Source of the DNA: Collinsella aerofaciens
Lineage (GTDB): Bacteria; Actinomycetota; Coriobacteriia; Coriobacteriales; Coriobacteriaceae
Reading direction: 5' to 3'
DNA: 64,000 bases
Assembly: GCF_009876115.1 (NCBI RefSeq)
Contig: NZ_WWSY01000008.1
Coordinates: forward strand, 1-64,000
The stretch's first letter is position 1. The number at the start of each line of letters is the position of its first letter. Positions 25,555 through 34,859 of the stretch are shown here, one piece after another. A program made the position numbers and the translations under genes. The notes beneath the pieces were generated by a model that worked only from the letters and a program-made list of their open reading frames with translations, did no database searches and had not been told where the DNA came from.

Positions 25555-26715
25555 CTACTTGGAAAGCTCGTCGGCGAGGGCCTCGATCTGAGCGCGCGAG
25601 GCGTCGTTGAGCGAACCCAGGACGGTCACCTTGTTCTGCGCCAGGGTGATGTCCTTCATACCCTCGAGCTCCTTGGTCATAACCTTGGCAGCTGCAGGCG
25701 CCCAGGAACCGGCCTCGACAAGCGCCACGGTACGGTTCTGGTAGGCATGCTCGGCAAGCGTGTGGATAAAGGTGCTCATGAACGGGAAGATCTCGCCCTG
25801 ATAGGTGATAGAAGCGAGCACCAGACGGTCATAGCGGAACGCGTCCTCAACGGCCTCGGCCATGTCGTCGCGAGCCAGGTCAAAGACGGAGACCTTCTGG
25901 CCGCGAGCCTCGAGCGCAGATGCAAGCTCCTCAACGGCAGCCTTCAGATGGCCGTAGACGCTCGCGTAGGCAATGGTGATGCCCTCGTCCTCGGGCTGAT
26001 AGCTCGACCAGGTGTTGTAGGTGTCGAGGTAGTAACCCAGGTTCTCGGTCAGCACGGGGCCGTGAAGCGGGCAGATAATCTGGATATCCAGATCGGCGGC
26101 CTTCTTGAGCACAGCCTGCACAAACTTGCCGAACTTTCCCACGATACCAAAGTAGTAACGACGTGCCTCGCAAGCCCAGCCTTCCGGGTCCTCGATATCG
26201 TTGGCACCGAACTTGCCAAAGCCGTCGGCACTAAAGAGCACCTTGTCGGTGGCCTCGTAAGAGAACAGCACCTCGGGCCAGTGCACGTTGGGGGCACCGA
26301 CAAACGTTAGGCTGTGACCGCCCAGATCGAGCACGTCGCCCTCTTTGACGACCATCTTGCGCTCGGGGTAGTCGGTGCCAAAGTAGTTGACCATCATGCG
26401 GAAAGCGCCCATGCTGGCCACAATCTGTGCCTGGGGATAGCGCTCCATAAAGGCGGCGATGCCAGCAGAGTGATCGGGCTCCATATGGTGAATGACCAGG
26501 TAGTCGGGCGTACGGCCATCGAGCACGGCCTCGAGGTTACCGAGCCACTCGTCGACAAAGCCGCCATCGACCGAATCGGCGACAGCGATCTTGTCGCCCA
26601 AGATAACGTAGCTGTTGTATGCCATACCGTTCTCGGACACGTCGTACTGGCCCTCGAACAGGTCAATGTCGTGATCGTCGACGCCAATGTAGCGGATATC
26701 CTTGGTGATCTCCAT
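25555..26715 (-). CDS. FprA-family A-type flavoprotein (flavodiiron protein)
   Basis: Reduces O2 to water or NO to N2O, protecting anaerobes. The N-terminal metallo-beta-lactamase-like domain carries the diiron ligands HHMEPDHSAG, PNVHWPE and CPLHGPV. The C-terminal flavodoxin domain (from about residue 250) starts ITIAYASVYGHLKAAVEELA for FMN. The 386-aa length is normal. The start at 26715 is backed by AGGAGG; the 21 upstream codons of the frame are not supported. It appears monocistronic. Confidence 0.92.
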   Translation of the reverse strand: MEITKDIRYIGVDDHDIDLFEGQYDVSENGMAYNSYVILGDKIAVADSVDGGFVDEWLGNLEAVLDGRTPDYLVIHHMEPDHSAGIAAFMERYPQAQIVASMGAFRMMVNYFGTDYPERKMVVKEGDVLDLGGHSLTFVGAPNVHWPEVLFSYEATDKVLFSADGFGKFGANDIEDPEGWACEARRYYFGIVGKFGKFVQAVLKKAADLDIQIICPLHGPVLTENLGYYLDTYNTWSSYQPEDEGITIAYASVYGHLKAAVEELASALEARGQKVSVFDLARDDMAEAVEDAFRYDRLVLASITYQGEIFPFMSTFIHTLAEHAYQNRTVALVEAGSWAPAAAKVMTKELEGMKDITLAQNKVTVLGSLNDASRAQIEALADELSK

Positions 26716-26844
26716 CAGGCAAAGCCTCCTAGATAGACAAAAGAACCCGTCTATCATAGCACTCGCCTTCATAGCCACGGCTATCTGTCAGCATCCTTAT
26801 CGATTGTTATTGAGGCGGAATATACCGCCGTTTACCTGCACAAA

Positions 26845-27876
26845 CTATGCGCGCGGTATCGCCGTGCTATGTCGAATAATGAGCTGGCCGGGAATACGAA
26901 TGGCAACGGTTTTGCCCGCCGTACCCGCCTCGGGAACCGCATGCTCAAACACCTCGCGCCCACGTTGATGCAAGTCGAATCGAACGGTCGTAAGCTCGTT
27001 ATGCGCGACAAAATCATCGAGCGAATCGTCGACACCCACCACGCTTACGTCCTCGGGTACGCGCAGGCCGCTATCGCGCAGCGCGGCAATCGCGCCATTT
27101 GCCATCTGGTCGTTTGCCGCATAGATCGCCGTCATGGTGCGGTCGTGCTCGGCCAGATATCTGCCGGCTTCGTAACCGCTGTTGGCAGACCAGTCACCCT
27201 CGAGCGGCTCTACCGGCTCGATGTGTTTACGCTCGAGTGCATCTTGCCAACCGGCGCGACGAAATTGCTCGTCGACCGAGAACGACGGGCCGCCAATATA
27301 GCGAATCTGCTCGTGCCCCAGCTCAAACAGGTGATCCATAAGCAATAGCGAGCAGCCGTAATGGTCGGAATCGACCGTGGTCACGCGCGGATGCGCGTAC
27401 ATGGTAACGATGACCGTGCCAATGCCCGGCAGTGGATCAAACGTCTCAAAATCAGGCGCCATGCGACTCATGCCGATAATGATGCCGTCCACCGGTAATG
27501 CGGCCATACGACGCGTGGCCTCGGCAAGCGAAAACTCCTCGGTCTTGGACATCTCGACCAGCGTGATGGCGCAATTATGCTCGCGAGCAGCGCTGGCGAT
27601 GCCGTCAATCATTGAGAGGTTGCCGAACTTGGTGACATCGTTGATGCATAGGCCGACCGAATGGTAACGGCCGTCGCGCAGCGAGCGACCGGCATAACTC
27701 GGACGAAAGCCGAGCTCTTGCATAGCGGCCTGCACGCGCTGGCGCGTCTGCTCGTTAACGTTGGGCAAGCCGTTGGCGACGCGCGAAACCGTCTGCTGCG
27801 AAACGCCAGCAGCGCGGGCGACGTCGGCCATGGAGACCGGACGCGAACTGGTATCGTTGGACGGGCGCCTTGCCAC
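26845..27876 (-). CDS. LacI-family repressor, probable regulator of galKT
   Basis: A 343-aa repressor with the LacI helix-turn-helix (SMADVARAAGVSQQTVSRVANG, about residues 15-37) and a periplasmic-binding-protein-like sugar domain ending VVGVDDSLDDFVAHNELTTVRFD. It starts with GTG at 27876. It is divergent from galK. Three copies of TGTTAACGTACTC lie in the shared promoter region, which fits repression of both directions. It is related to the LacI proteins at 36863 and 41763. Confidence 0.88.
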   Translation of the reverse strand: MARRPSNDTSSRPVSMADVARAAGVSQQTVSRVANGLPNVNEQTRQRVQAAMQELGFRPSYAGRSLRDGRYHSVGLCINDVTKFGNLSMIDGIASAAREHNCAITLVEMSKTEEFSLAEATRRMAALPVDGIIIGMSRMAPDFETFDPLPGIGTVIVTMYAHPRVTTVDSDHYGCSLLLMDHLFELGHEQIRYIGGPSFSVDEQFRRAGWQDALERKHIEPVEPLEGDWSANSGYEAGRYLAEHDRTMTAIYAANDQMANGAIAALRDSGLRVPEDVSVVGVDDSLDDFVAHNELTTVRFDLHQRGREVFEHAVPEAGTAGKTVAIRIPGQLIIRHSTAIPRA

Positions 27877-28214
27877 AGGATCACCTTCACCCTTGCGAGA
27901 TTTGAATAGCGTGAATGCCGGCCCGGGCAGAAATACATCCCGCGCCGAGGCCCGCTATCGTCGGACGCATGTTAACGTACTCTACTTTTTCTATCTGCAT
28001 CTCTTCTGCTTTATAAGTCCATACGGCAGTACCGTTCACGGCTGAATTTCTACCGATTACCAGATTCTCAAAAAGTGACAAGCGATGTGTTATGAGTACG
28101 TTAACATAGCCCGTAACGTGCGGTATCGCAAACACTTGGTTCATGCCGCTTCAAGTTGTTAACGTACTCATAACGACGCAAAACTCACCCGTGCGCGCCA
28201 AGGAAAGGACTCCC
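27877..28214. promoter_or_regulatory. Divergent lacI-galK promoter with operator repeats
   Basis: TGTTAACGTACTC occurs at about 27970, inverted at 28091-28106 (TATGAGTACGTTAACA), and again at 28157-28172. The last two form a 16-bp inverted pair 50 bp apart. The global dyad ACCGTTCACGG is at 28031-28041, 174 bp upstream of galK. Confidence 0.65.
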
Positions 28215-29420
28215 ATGACCACGCCCGACGAAAAGACATTCGCCACACTTACCAAGCTGTTTGAGGAGGAGTTTGGCCCTATCGGCGACCGCCAGGTGCT
28301 CTACGTGCACGCGCCCGGCCGTTCCGAGATCAGCGGCAACCACACCGACCACGAGGGTGGCCACGTCATCGCCGGCTCGCTCGATGTCGCCGTCGACGGC
28401 ATCGCCGTGGCAACCGATTCCAACAAGGTTCGCGTCGCCGATGAGGGCTACCCCACCTTTGAGATCACGCTCGATACGCTAGATATTCAGGAGTCCGAGA
28501 AGGGCACGTCCGCAAGCCTCGTCCGCGGTATGGCCCACGAGATCGCAGCACTTGGTGTTGAGCCCAAGGGCTTCGACTTCGCCTTCACCTGCTCCGTTCC
28601 CTCGGGCGGCGGCCTTTCCAGCTCCGCTGCCGTCGAGGCCGCATACGGCCGCGCCATGGAGACGCTCTGGGGCGCGCCCGCCATTGAGCCCGTCGCGCTT
28701 GCGCAGATGAGCCAGCGCACCGAGAACAACTATTACGGCAAGCCCTGCGGCCTGATGGACCAAGCTGCCGTGTGCCTGGGTGGCCTTGCCTACATGGACT
28801 TTGAGGACCAGGCTCAGCCTAAGACCCAGAAGCTCGAGCTCAACTTTGAGGATCACGGCTATGCGCTCGTGCTCGTTAAGGTTGGCGCCGACCACGTGGC
28901 CGCCACCGACGACTACGCCGCCGTTCCGCGCGAGATGCAGGACGTCGCCGCCGAGTTTGGCAAGGCGCGCCTGTGCGAGGTCGACGTTGCCGACTTTGAC
29001 TCCAAACTCCCCGAGCTGCGCGCCAAGCTGGGCGACCGCGCCTGCCTGCGCGCCGTTCACTACTGGTACGAGAACGGCCTGGTCGACAAGCGCTGGGCAG
29101 CTCTGAACGCCGGCGACATTGACCAGTTCCTGGTCCTGACGCGCGAGTCCGGCGCCAGCTCTGCCATGTACCTGCAGAATGTTGTTGCCAAGCTGGGTTC
29201 CGAGCAGCCTTCCATGTATGCCCTGGCGCTGGCCGAGCACGTGCTCGATGGCCGCGGCGCCGTCCGCATCCACGGCGGTGGCTTTGGCGGCACCATCCAG
29301 GCCTTCGTGCCGCTCGATTTGGTCGACACCTTCATTGCCAAGATGAACGGCTGGCTGGGCGAGGGCTCTGCCCGTCACTACGCAATTTCTGACAAGGGGG
29401 CTTACGCGGCATGGCTGTAA
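28215..29420 (+). CDS. galK: Galactokinase
   Basis: ATP-dependent phosphorylation of galactose to galactose-1-phosphate, first Leloir step. This 401-aa GHMP kinase has the substrate signature in the variant form APGRSEISGNHTDHEGG, the ATP loop SVPSGGGLSSSAAVEAAYG and the late GGGFGGTIQAFV. AGGAAAGGA precedes the ATG at 28215; the frame upstream of it lacks support. Its end overlaps the start of galT, so the two form an operon. Confidence 0.93.
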   Translation: MTTPDEKTFATLTKLFEEEFGPIGDRQVLYVHAPGRSEISGNHTDHEGGHVIAGSLDVAVDGIAVATDSNKVRVADEGYPTFEITLDTLDIQESEKGTSASLVRGMAHEIAALGVEPKGFDFAFTCSVPSGGGLSSSAAVEAAYGRAMETLWGAPAIEPVALAQMSQRTENNYYGKPCGLMDQAAVCLGGLAYMDFEDQAQPKTQKLELNFEDHGYALVLVKVGADHVAATDDYAAVPREMQDVAAEFGKARLCEVDVADFDSKLPELRAKLGDRACLRAVHYWYENGLVDKRWAALNAGDIDQFLVLTRESGASSAMYLQNVVAKLGSEQPSMYALALAEHVLDGRGAVRIHGGGFGGTIQAFVPLDLVDTFIAKMNGWLGEGSARHYAISDKGAYAAWL

Positions 29421-31039
29421 TGACTGATGTGCGCGAAGCCGCGCAGAGCCTGATTGAGTATGCCATCCATCGATCGATGATCGGCCAGGACGATCGCATC
29501 TGGGCATACAACACCATTTTGGAGTGCATTGGCGCCACGGGGCCCGCACTTGACATGGCTTGGGCGCTCAAGACCGAGAAGATTTCGCTCTTGCACCCCG
29601 ATACACTCCCCGACTTTGACCTGGAGGGCACGCTTGCCGCGCTTTCCGAGGCTGCCGTTGCCAACGGTGCTGCCGAGGACACGGCGTCCGGCCGCGACCG
29701 CCTCGCCATGCGCATCATGGGCGCGCTCATGCCGAGGCCTTCGGTTGTAAACGAGGAGTTCAACGGACGTATGGGCGTCAACGAGCCCCGCGCCGCGACC
29801 GACTGGTTCTACGGCCTGTGCTGTGACGCCGGTTACGTGCGCCGCGCCGCCATCGCGCGCAACATCAAATGGAGCACTTCCACCAACTGGGGCGATCTTG
29901 AGATCACCATCAACCTGTCCAAGCCCGAGAAGGACCCGCGCGATATCGCCGCGGCCGGTGCCGCCAAGAACACGGGCGAGAAGTATCCCGCCTGCCAGCT
30001 CTGCATCGAAAACGAGGGCTATCCCGGACGCTCCGCCGCAGCCGACGGCGGCGCTCACCCCGCCCGCCAGAATCTGCGCGTTATCCCCATCCAGCTCGAC
30101 GGCGAGCGCTGGGGCTTCCAGTACAGCCCGTACGCGTACTTTAACGAGCACTGCATTGCCATGAGCTCCGAGCATCGTCCGATGCACGTCGACCGCAAGG
30201 GCCTGACCTGCCTGCTCGATTTTGTGGACCTGTTCCCGCATTACTTCATCGGCTCCAACGCCGACCTGCCCATCGTGGGCGGCTCGATTCTGTCGCACGA
30301 CCACTTCCAGGGCGGCGCGCACGAGTTTCCCATGATGCACGCCGCCGAGGTCTCGCAGTTTAGCGTGCCCGGTTTTGACATGGTCAGTGGTACCGTGCTG
30401 CAGTGGCCGCTCTCGGTGCTGCGCCTGCGCTCGCACGACCGCGCCCAGCTGCTCGACGCTGCCGAGAAGATTATCCTCGCCTGGCGCGAGTGGACCGATG
30501 AGTCTGTGGGCGTCATCGCGCACACAGCCGATGGCGTGGCGCACAACACCGTGACGCCCGTCATCCGCCGCGTCGACTCCCGCGGCAATGCCGGCGGCGA
30601 AATCTACGAGGCCTACCTGGCGCTTCGCTGCAACATCACGACCGACGAGCACCCACTGGGCGTGTTCCACCCGCATGCCGAGTATCACCACATTAAGAAG
30701 GAGAACATCGGCCTGATTGAGGTCATGGGCCTGGCCATTCTGCCGCCGCGCTTGGTTCCCGAGCTCGGCGCTGTCCGCGAGCATCTGCTGGCGGCCAAGG
30801 CCGATGCCAGTTACGACCTTGCCGCCGCGCTCGAGGGCGACGACCTTTGCCGCAGCCACGCCGCATGGGCCGAGGACGTCTTTGCTCGTCGTGCCGATGA
30901 GCTTGCGGCCGACAACGCCATCGATATCCTGCACGAGGAGGTCGGCATGGTGTTTGGCCACGTGCTCGACAACGCCGGCGTCTTTAAGTGGGACGAAGCC
31001 GGCCGCGCCGCCCAGCAGCGCTTTATCGACTCGCTGTAG
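29411..31039 (+). CDS. galT: Galactose-1-phosphate uridylyltransferase, class II
   Basis: Exchanges UMP between UDP-glucose and galactose-1-phosphate. At 542 aa it is the long class II form seen in low-GC and some actinobacterial genomes, with NWGDLEITINLSKPEKDP, CQLCIENEGYPG, GGSILSHDHFQGGAHEFPM (active-site His region) and HPHAEYHHIKKENIGLIE. The start may be 29411 or the ATG at 29420, which overlaps the galK stop (TAATG). No galE is in the window. Confidence 0.92.
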   Translation: MAVMTDVREAAQSLIEYAIHRSMIGQDDRIWAYNTILECIGATGPALDMAWALKTEKISLLHPDTLPDFDLEGTLAALSEAAVANGAAEDTASGRDRLAMRIMGALMPRPSVVNEEFNGRMGVNEPRAATDWFYGLCCDAGYVRRAAIARNIKWSTSTNWGDLEITINLSKPEKDPRDIAAAGAAKNTGEKYPACQLCIENEGYPGRSAAADGGAHPARQNLRVIPIQLDGERWGFQYSPYAYFNEHCIAMSSEHRPMHVDRKGLTCLLDFVDLFPHYFIGSNADLPIVGGSILSHDHFQGGAHEFPMMHAAEVSQFSVPGFDMVSGTVLQWPLSVLRLRSHDRAQLLDAAEKIILAWREWTDESVGVIAHTADGVAHNTVTPVIRRVDSRGNAGGEIYEAYLALRCNITTDEHPLGVFHPHAEYHHIKKENIGLIEVMGLAILPPRLVPELGAVREHLLAAKADASYDLAAALEGDDLCRSHAAWAEDVFARRADELAADNAIDILHEEVGMVFGHVLDNAGVFKWDEAGRAAQQRFIDSL

Positions 31040-31093
31040 AGCACAGGCCCGGACGCTCAACGGCAGCCTCCACGACATAGCCACCCACACGAC

Positions 31094-31135
31094 AACGGCG
31101 CCCGCCGGCAACATCGCCGACGGACGCCGTTTTTG
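31094..31135 (+). terminator. Terminator of galKT
   Basis: AACGGCG...CGCCGTT stem with an inner GCCGGC/GCCGAC part, followed by TTTTT. Confidence 0.8.
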
Positions 31136-31138
31136 AGT

Positions 31139-31200
31139 GTAGTCATTGGGGACGCTCTTAAACGACTAGTCATTAAAGAACGTCCCCGACGACTAATGAC
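31139..31200. repeat. GGGGACG-type inverted repeat, copy 2
   Basis: TAGTCATTGGGGACGCTCTT pairs with AAGAACGTCCCCGACGACTA around a loop with GACTAGTCATT. A further dyad follows at 31203-31267 (GAGCGTGGA with TCCACGCTC). Confidence 0.7.
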
Positions 31201-31288
31201 TCGAGCGTGGAAAATCTTCCACTTTGAGCTCGTATGGGCACCAAAAGCGGGAGATTATCCACGCTCATTCTATTAGGAGTCGCAACCG

Positions 31289-32224
31289 CTACAACTCTAC
31301 GACCTCAACGCTGTTGTAGATCTCGTCCCAGCGGTCCATGACCAGGTGGCCGGTCTTGGGGTCCATGGCGTTGAGCTTGCCGCAGGTATTGGCGGTCTTG
31401 AGCACCGTGACATCGTCGGCACCAGCAGCAATGGCATGCGCAAAGCCGGCGATGGTCGAGTCGCCGGAACCCGTCGCGTTCACAGCCGCAATCGCGGGCG
31501 TCTTGGCGCGGAACGCGCGACCCTCATGGAAGCCCACCGAACCGGCAGCGCCCATCGAAACGACAACCCAGGGGATACCGGCAAAGCGGCCATCGGCGGC
31601 AAGCGCCTCGCGCAGGGCATCGACATCATCGGTCGTAAAGGACGTGCCCAGCAGGCCGTTAATCTCGGTCAGGTTGGGCTTTACGAGCTCAGGCTTAGCG
31701 TCGGACTCCAGCGCGGCCTCCAGCGATGCACCCGAGGTATCGAGCAGCACCTTGGCGCCCGCCTCCTCGGCGATCTTGACGAGCTCGGCATAGTAGCCGG
31801 CATCGACGCCACGCGGCAGCGAGCCCGAAAGCGTCACAACGTCCGCCTTCGCCGCAAGCTCGGCGAACTTGGCCGTAAAGGCCTCAAGCTCGGCAGGCGC
31901 AATCTGCGGGCCGCTCTCCAGCAGCTCGGTCTGATTACCCTCGTGCAGAATATTCAGGCAAATGCGCGTCTCACCGGCGATGGGCACAAAGTCGTTCTTG
32001 ACGCCGTCGGCATCCATAAGCTCGGCCATATAGGCACCCATGTGGCCGCCGAGCAGGCCGGTCGCGAGCACGTCGTCGCCCAGCTGCAGCAGCACGCGAC
32101 TCACGTTGAGGCCCTTGCCGCCAGCGGTCTTTTCGGGCGTAACACGGTTAACATCGTCGATGATCAGCTTGTCGAGCTGATAGCGCGTATCGATCGACGG
32201 GTTCATGGTAACGGTCAGAATCAT
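31289..32224 (-). CDS. lacC: Tagatose-6-phosphate / fructose-1-phosphate kinase family (LacC-like), copy 1
   Basis: PfkB-family kinase of the LacC/FruK group, predicted to make tagatose-1,6-bisphosphate. The 311-aa protein starts MILTVTMNPSIDTRYQLD, and has TAGGKGLNVSRVL near residue 40, LSGSLPRGV, VKPNLTEINGLLG and the catalytic NATGSGDSTIAGFAHAI. It follows the lacX-type gene by 53 bp on the same strand. The start at 32224 has CAGGAG upstream. A second copy at 58187 is very similar. Fructose-1-phosphate kinase activity cannot be excluded. Confidence 0.87.
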   Translation of the reverse strand: MILTVTMNPSIDTRYQLDKLIIDDVNRVTPEKTAGGKGLNVSRVLLQLGDDVLATGLLGGHMGAYMAELMDADGVKNDFVPIAGETRICLNILHEGNQTELLESGPQIAPAELEAFTAKFAELAAKADVVTLSGSLPRGVDAGYYAELVKIAEEAGAKVLLDTSGASLEAALESDAKPELVKPNLTEINGLLGTSFTTDDVDALREALAADGRFAGIPWVVVSMGAAGSVGFHEGRAFRAKTPAIAAVNATGSGDSTIAGFAHAIAAGADDVTVLKTANTCGKLNAMDPKTGHLVMDRWDEIYNSVEVVEL

Positions 32225-32277
32225 ATTGAACTCCTGTTCCGGGGCGGCACGACCCGCCTCAAACATACGATAGCTCT

Positions 32278-33159
32278 TTAAAGGATCTCGATCTCAAAAC
32301 CGCGGGTGACGGTCTCCCCCGGCTTGGCAACCAGGCAGCCACGCTTGTGCTCCAGAATATCGTCCTCATCGGAGCAGGTGGACAGGCCGCCCCACGGTTC
32401 CACGGCCACAAAGTCGCCCTCGGGCTTGCTCCACACAATCAGGTACGGCATATCGGGGAACGTCAGGCGCACGCCCTTGTCCTCGGTTTTCTTGGCCAGC
32501 GTAACCACGCGGCTCTCGAGCACGTCAAAGATGGTCTCCGCGAAGTCGAAGAGTTCGTGGGTAAGCGGCAGGTTCTGGCCGACCATCGGGTTTTTGCTGC
32601 GATGCTCGACATCAATCAGGCCCGTCGAGGGAACGGCAGTACAGAGCTCGTCGGCCTCACGCTGATCAAAACGAAGTTCATAGTCGTCATAGGACTCGCC
32701 CTCGTCGAGCGGGCACTTAAAGCCGGGGTGGCCGCCCACAAAGAATGGCATATCCTCAGTGCCCTCATTGGTCACCTCGTACGACACGGCCACCTTTTCC
32801 GAATCGACCTTGTAGCGAGCAACGATCTTAAACGGATACGGGTACTGCTCGAGCAACTCGGCATGGTCGGCAGAGCTTAGGCTCAGCGCAACCATGTTGT
32901 CGCCCTGCTCCTCGAGCTTCCACTCCTGCTTGCGGGCAAAGCCGTGGCGGGCAAGCTTGACCTCGCGGCCGCCCATAGTCATCGCGCGACCGTCACGAAG
33001 GCCGCCGCAGATCGGGAAGCAAATAGGTGCCTGGCCCGACCAGACCGCCGGGTCGCCCTGCCACAGGTACTCGCGACCGTTGGCCTTAATCGAAGTGAAC
33101 GATCCGCCAGCTGTGCTCAGTGCCACACGAATAGAACCGTTATCAAGAACAAACTCCAT
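32278..33159 (-). CDS. lacX: Aldose 1-epimerase family protein, LacX-like, copy 1
   Basis: A 293-aa galactose-mutarotase-fold protein of the LacX group found in lac-tagatose operons. It has WQGDPAVWSGQAPICFPICGGLRD near the N-terminus, KLARHGFARKQEW with a catalytic-type His, FFVGGHPGFKCPLDEGES and a late VEPWGGLSTCSDE. It may act on a sugar or sugar phosphate; LacX function is not settled. A GGGAAGG ribosome site is present. It is paired with lacC, and the same pair recurs at 58-60 kb. Confidence 0.83.
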   Translation of the reverse strand: MEFVLDNGSIRVALSTAGGSFTSIKANGREYLWQGDPAVWSGQAPICFPICGGLRDGRAMTMGGREVKLARHGFARKQEWKLEEQGDNMVALSLSSADHAELLEQYPYPFKIVARYKVDSEKVAVSYEVTNEGTEDMPFFVGGHPGFKCPLDEGESYDDYELRFDQREADELCTAVPSTGLIDVEHRSKNPMVGQNLPLTHELFDFAETIFDVLESRVVTLAKKTEDKGVRLTFPDMPYLIVWSKPEGDFVAVEPWGGLSTCSDEDDILEHKRGCLVAKPGETVTRGFEIEIL

Positions 33160-33386
33160 AGGAGCCTTCCCTTTCGTACGCCAGCCCGCCGAGTCAGTGG
33201 GGCTGATAGAAAACCGGCCCGCGCCCCCTCACAGAAACGCGAGCCGTCAATTGAAAAGCTGCAGAATGCCGGGTACCGCCAAAACGAAGCACACAAGCTC
33301 GGCAAGCAAACGTGTTATCGGAGCAGCCTACCGAACCAGAATGCTTCGCAACAACAGCGGTAACCCCACAGGTCACTCAGACATCA
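33160..33386. other. lacX copy 1 upstream region
   Basis: This region holds only the lacX ribosome site and presumed promoter. No gene or clear operator is seen. Confidence 0.3.
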
Positions 33387-33531
33387 GCGAGAAGCCAGCT
33401 GGCGAGGCAATCTGCCGTTCAGTTTCGGCGGCATTGACCTTCTGGTCATGCCGCCGAAACTGAACGGCAGATTCCCCGCCAGATGGCTTCGCAGCGTCGA
33501 CCCGTTACGCGGTTTGGCAAAACCGCGTAAC
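33387..33531. repeat. Nested-hairpin intergenic repeat, copy D
   Basis: The outer stem GCGAGAAGCCAGCTGGCG pairs with CGCCAGATGGCTTCGC. A long perfect inner stem (CTGCCGTTCAGTTTCGGCGG and complement) carries the tip GACCAGAAGGTCA on the minus strand. The adjoining hairpin at 33504-33531 (GTTACGCGG and CCGCGTAAC) matches the one beside copy A, as does the linker GGGTCGACGCT. Confidence 0.75.
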
Positions 33532-33535
33532 CTCC

Positions 33536-34060
33536 TTAGTCGTGATACTCGCCGCGGTCCCACTTCTCGAGGAACTCGTCAAAGAAGTGCGGGTCAGCCT
33601 GAGCCTCGGCGTCGGCCTTATTGCAGGCATCGATCTTGGCGATCAGGGCATCGTGCTCGGGGGTCTTCTCGTAGGGCTCCTCCAGGAAGGCAAGCATGAT
33701 GTCGGCCATCAGGAACTCGCCGGTGATCTTGCCGCCAAAGCCCACGATGTTGGCGTTGAGCTCGCGACGGGCATACAGGGCAGAGGTCATATCGCGGACC
33801 AGCGCGCAACGGGCGCCGGGAACCTTGTTGACAGCGTTGGTGATGCCGATGCCGGTGCCGCACAGGGCCACGCCAAAGTCGGCCTTGCCGCTGGCAACGG
33901 CCTCGCCCACGGCCTTACCGTAGATGGGATAGTGCGTACGGGTGTGGCTGTAGGTGCCGCAGTCGAGCACCTTGTAGCCAGCCTGCTCCAGGCGGTCGGC
34001 CAGATAGATCTTCTCGTCCGTAACGATATGGTCGCAACCGATTGCGATGGTCTTCTTCAT
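33536..34060 (-). CDS. lacB: Galactose-6-phosphate isomerase subunit LacB
   Basis: With LacA, converts galactose-6-phosphate to tagatose-6-phosphate. The 174-aa RpiB/LacAB-family protein shows LacB hallmarks: [72 protein letters not shown] and the C-terminal [15 protein letters not shown]. It is 63 bp downstream of lacA in the same operon. Confidence 0.95.
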   Translation of the reverse strand: MKKTIAIGCDHIVTDEKIYLADRLEQAGYKVLDCGTYSHTRTHYPIYGKAVGEAVASGKADFGVALCGTGIGITNAVNKVPGARCALVRDMTSALYARRELNANIVGFGGKITGEFLMADIMLAFLEEPYEKTPEHDALIAKIDACNKADAEAQADPHFFDEFLEKWDRGEYHD

Positions 34061-34123
34061 CAGAACGTCCTTTCGTCTGAATTCACAAGTTGAGGTAGAA
34101 GTTCGAGTTCTCGGTGGCTCTCG

Positions 34124-34552
34124 TTAGGCCATCTTGTTGAGCATGTCGACACGGATCTGGTGACGGCCGCCGGCGTACTGGGCGCGCAGGAACTCGCGGG
34201 CGATCTTCTTGGCGACCTCGGTGCCCACAACGCCCGGGCCCATGGTGACCATGCGCGAACCGTTGTGCTCGCGGGTCATGTAAGCGGAACGCTCGTCGGA
34301 AATGTTGGCGACGACCATGCCCTTGATCTTGACGGCGGCCATATAGGAGCCGACGCCGTACTTATCGAATGCGAAGCCCTGGGAATCCTTGTGCTCCAGC
34401 AGGTCCTTGGCAACGGCGGTCGCGGAATCGACAAAGTCCGCGGCAGGGGTCTCGGAATAGTCGACGACCTCGTGACCGTCGGCGATGAGCATCTCCTTGA
34501 TGGACTCCTTCATCGACATACCGTCGGCATCGGAAGCGATTACAACCCTCAT
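34124..34552 (-). CDS. lacA: Galactose-6-phosphate isomerase subunit LacA
   Basis: A 142-aa partner of LacB. It has the LacA-type start RVVIASDADGMSMKESIKEML, the variant FAFDKYGVGSYMAAVKIKGM, and SDERSAYMTREHNGSRMVTMG. The two subunits together build the active site. It is the first gene of the lacAB operon, with operator-like TGTTC/GAACA boxes and the ACCGTTCACGG dyad upstream. Confidence 0.93.
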   Translation of the reverse strand: MRVVIASDADGMSMKESIKEMLIADGHEVVDYSETPAADFVDSATAVAKDLLEHKDSQGFAFDKYGVGSYMAAVKIKGMVVANISDERSAYMTREHNGSRMVTMGPGVVGTEVAKKIAREFLRAQYAGGRHQIRVDMLNKMA

Positions 34553-34794
34553 GACATCCTCCTTGAGAGATACGCAGGTGCGTAGTTTCTGTTTGGAAGT
34601 GTTGAATCGCGCTCAGGTCCGGGCATCTGAATGTGCGGTTCTTCACTGTTCATGTTTATTTGAACACATTCGAACATCGGGTGCAACCATTATTTGTTTA
34701 ACTTTGTTCTTTTTTGAACAAATACCGTTCACGGTTGATTGCCGACCGTTTGAGCCCGGCGCAGACGCAGAGACCATGTGTTCAACAAACAAAA
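34553..34794. promoter_or_regulatory. lacAB promoter region
   Basis: TTGTTC-N6-GAACAA at 34704-34721 and TGTTCA...TGAACA at 34648-34667 resemble DeoR/LacR-type operators. Similar TTTGTTC sequence lies before the lacR-like gene at 53616. The dyad ACCGTTCACGG is at 34724-34734. Confidence 0.6.
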
Positions 34795-34823
34795 GGGCGG
34801 CCGAGAACGTGTCTCGGTCGCCC
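34791..34823 (-). terminator. Terminator of the membrane protein gene
   Basis: GGGCGGCCGAGA and TCTCGGTCGCCC (one G-T mismatch) form a 12-bp stem, followed on the minus strand by TTTTGTTTG. Confidence 0.75.
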
Positions 34824-34859
34824 TTCTTACGGTTGATCTTCCAAAGATCGCTTTGCCGC

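Noticed and set aside
32278..33159. LacX copy 1 as galM
   Set aside because: It is shorter and of the LacX branch; a true GalM is at 54587.
1237..33531. CRISPR-like arrangement of repeats
   Set aside because: The repeats are single, scattered and palindromic, with no regular spacers and no cas genes.
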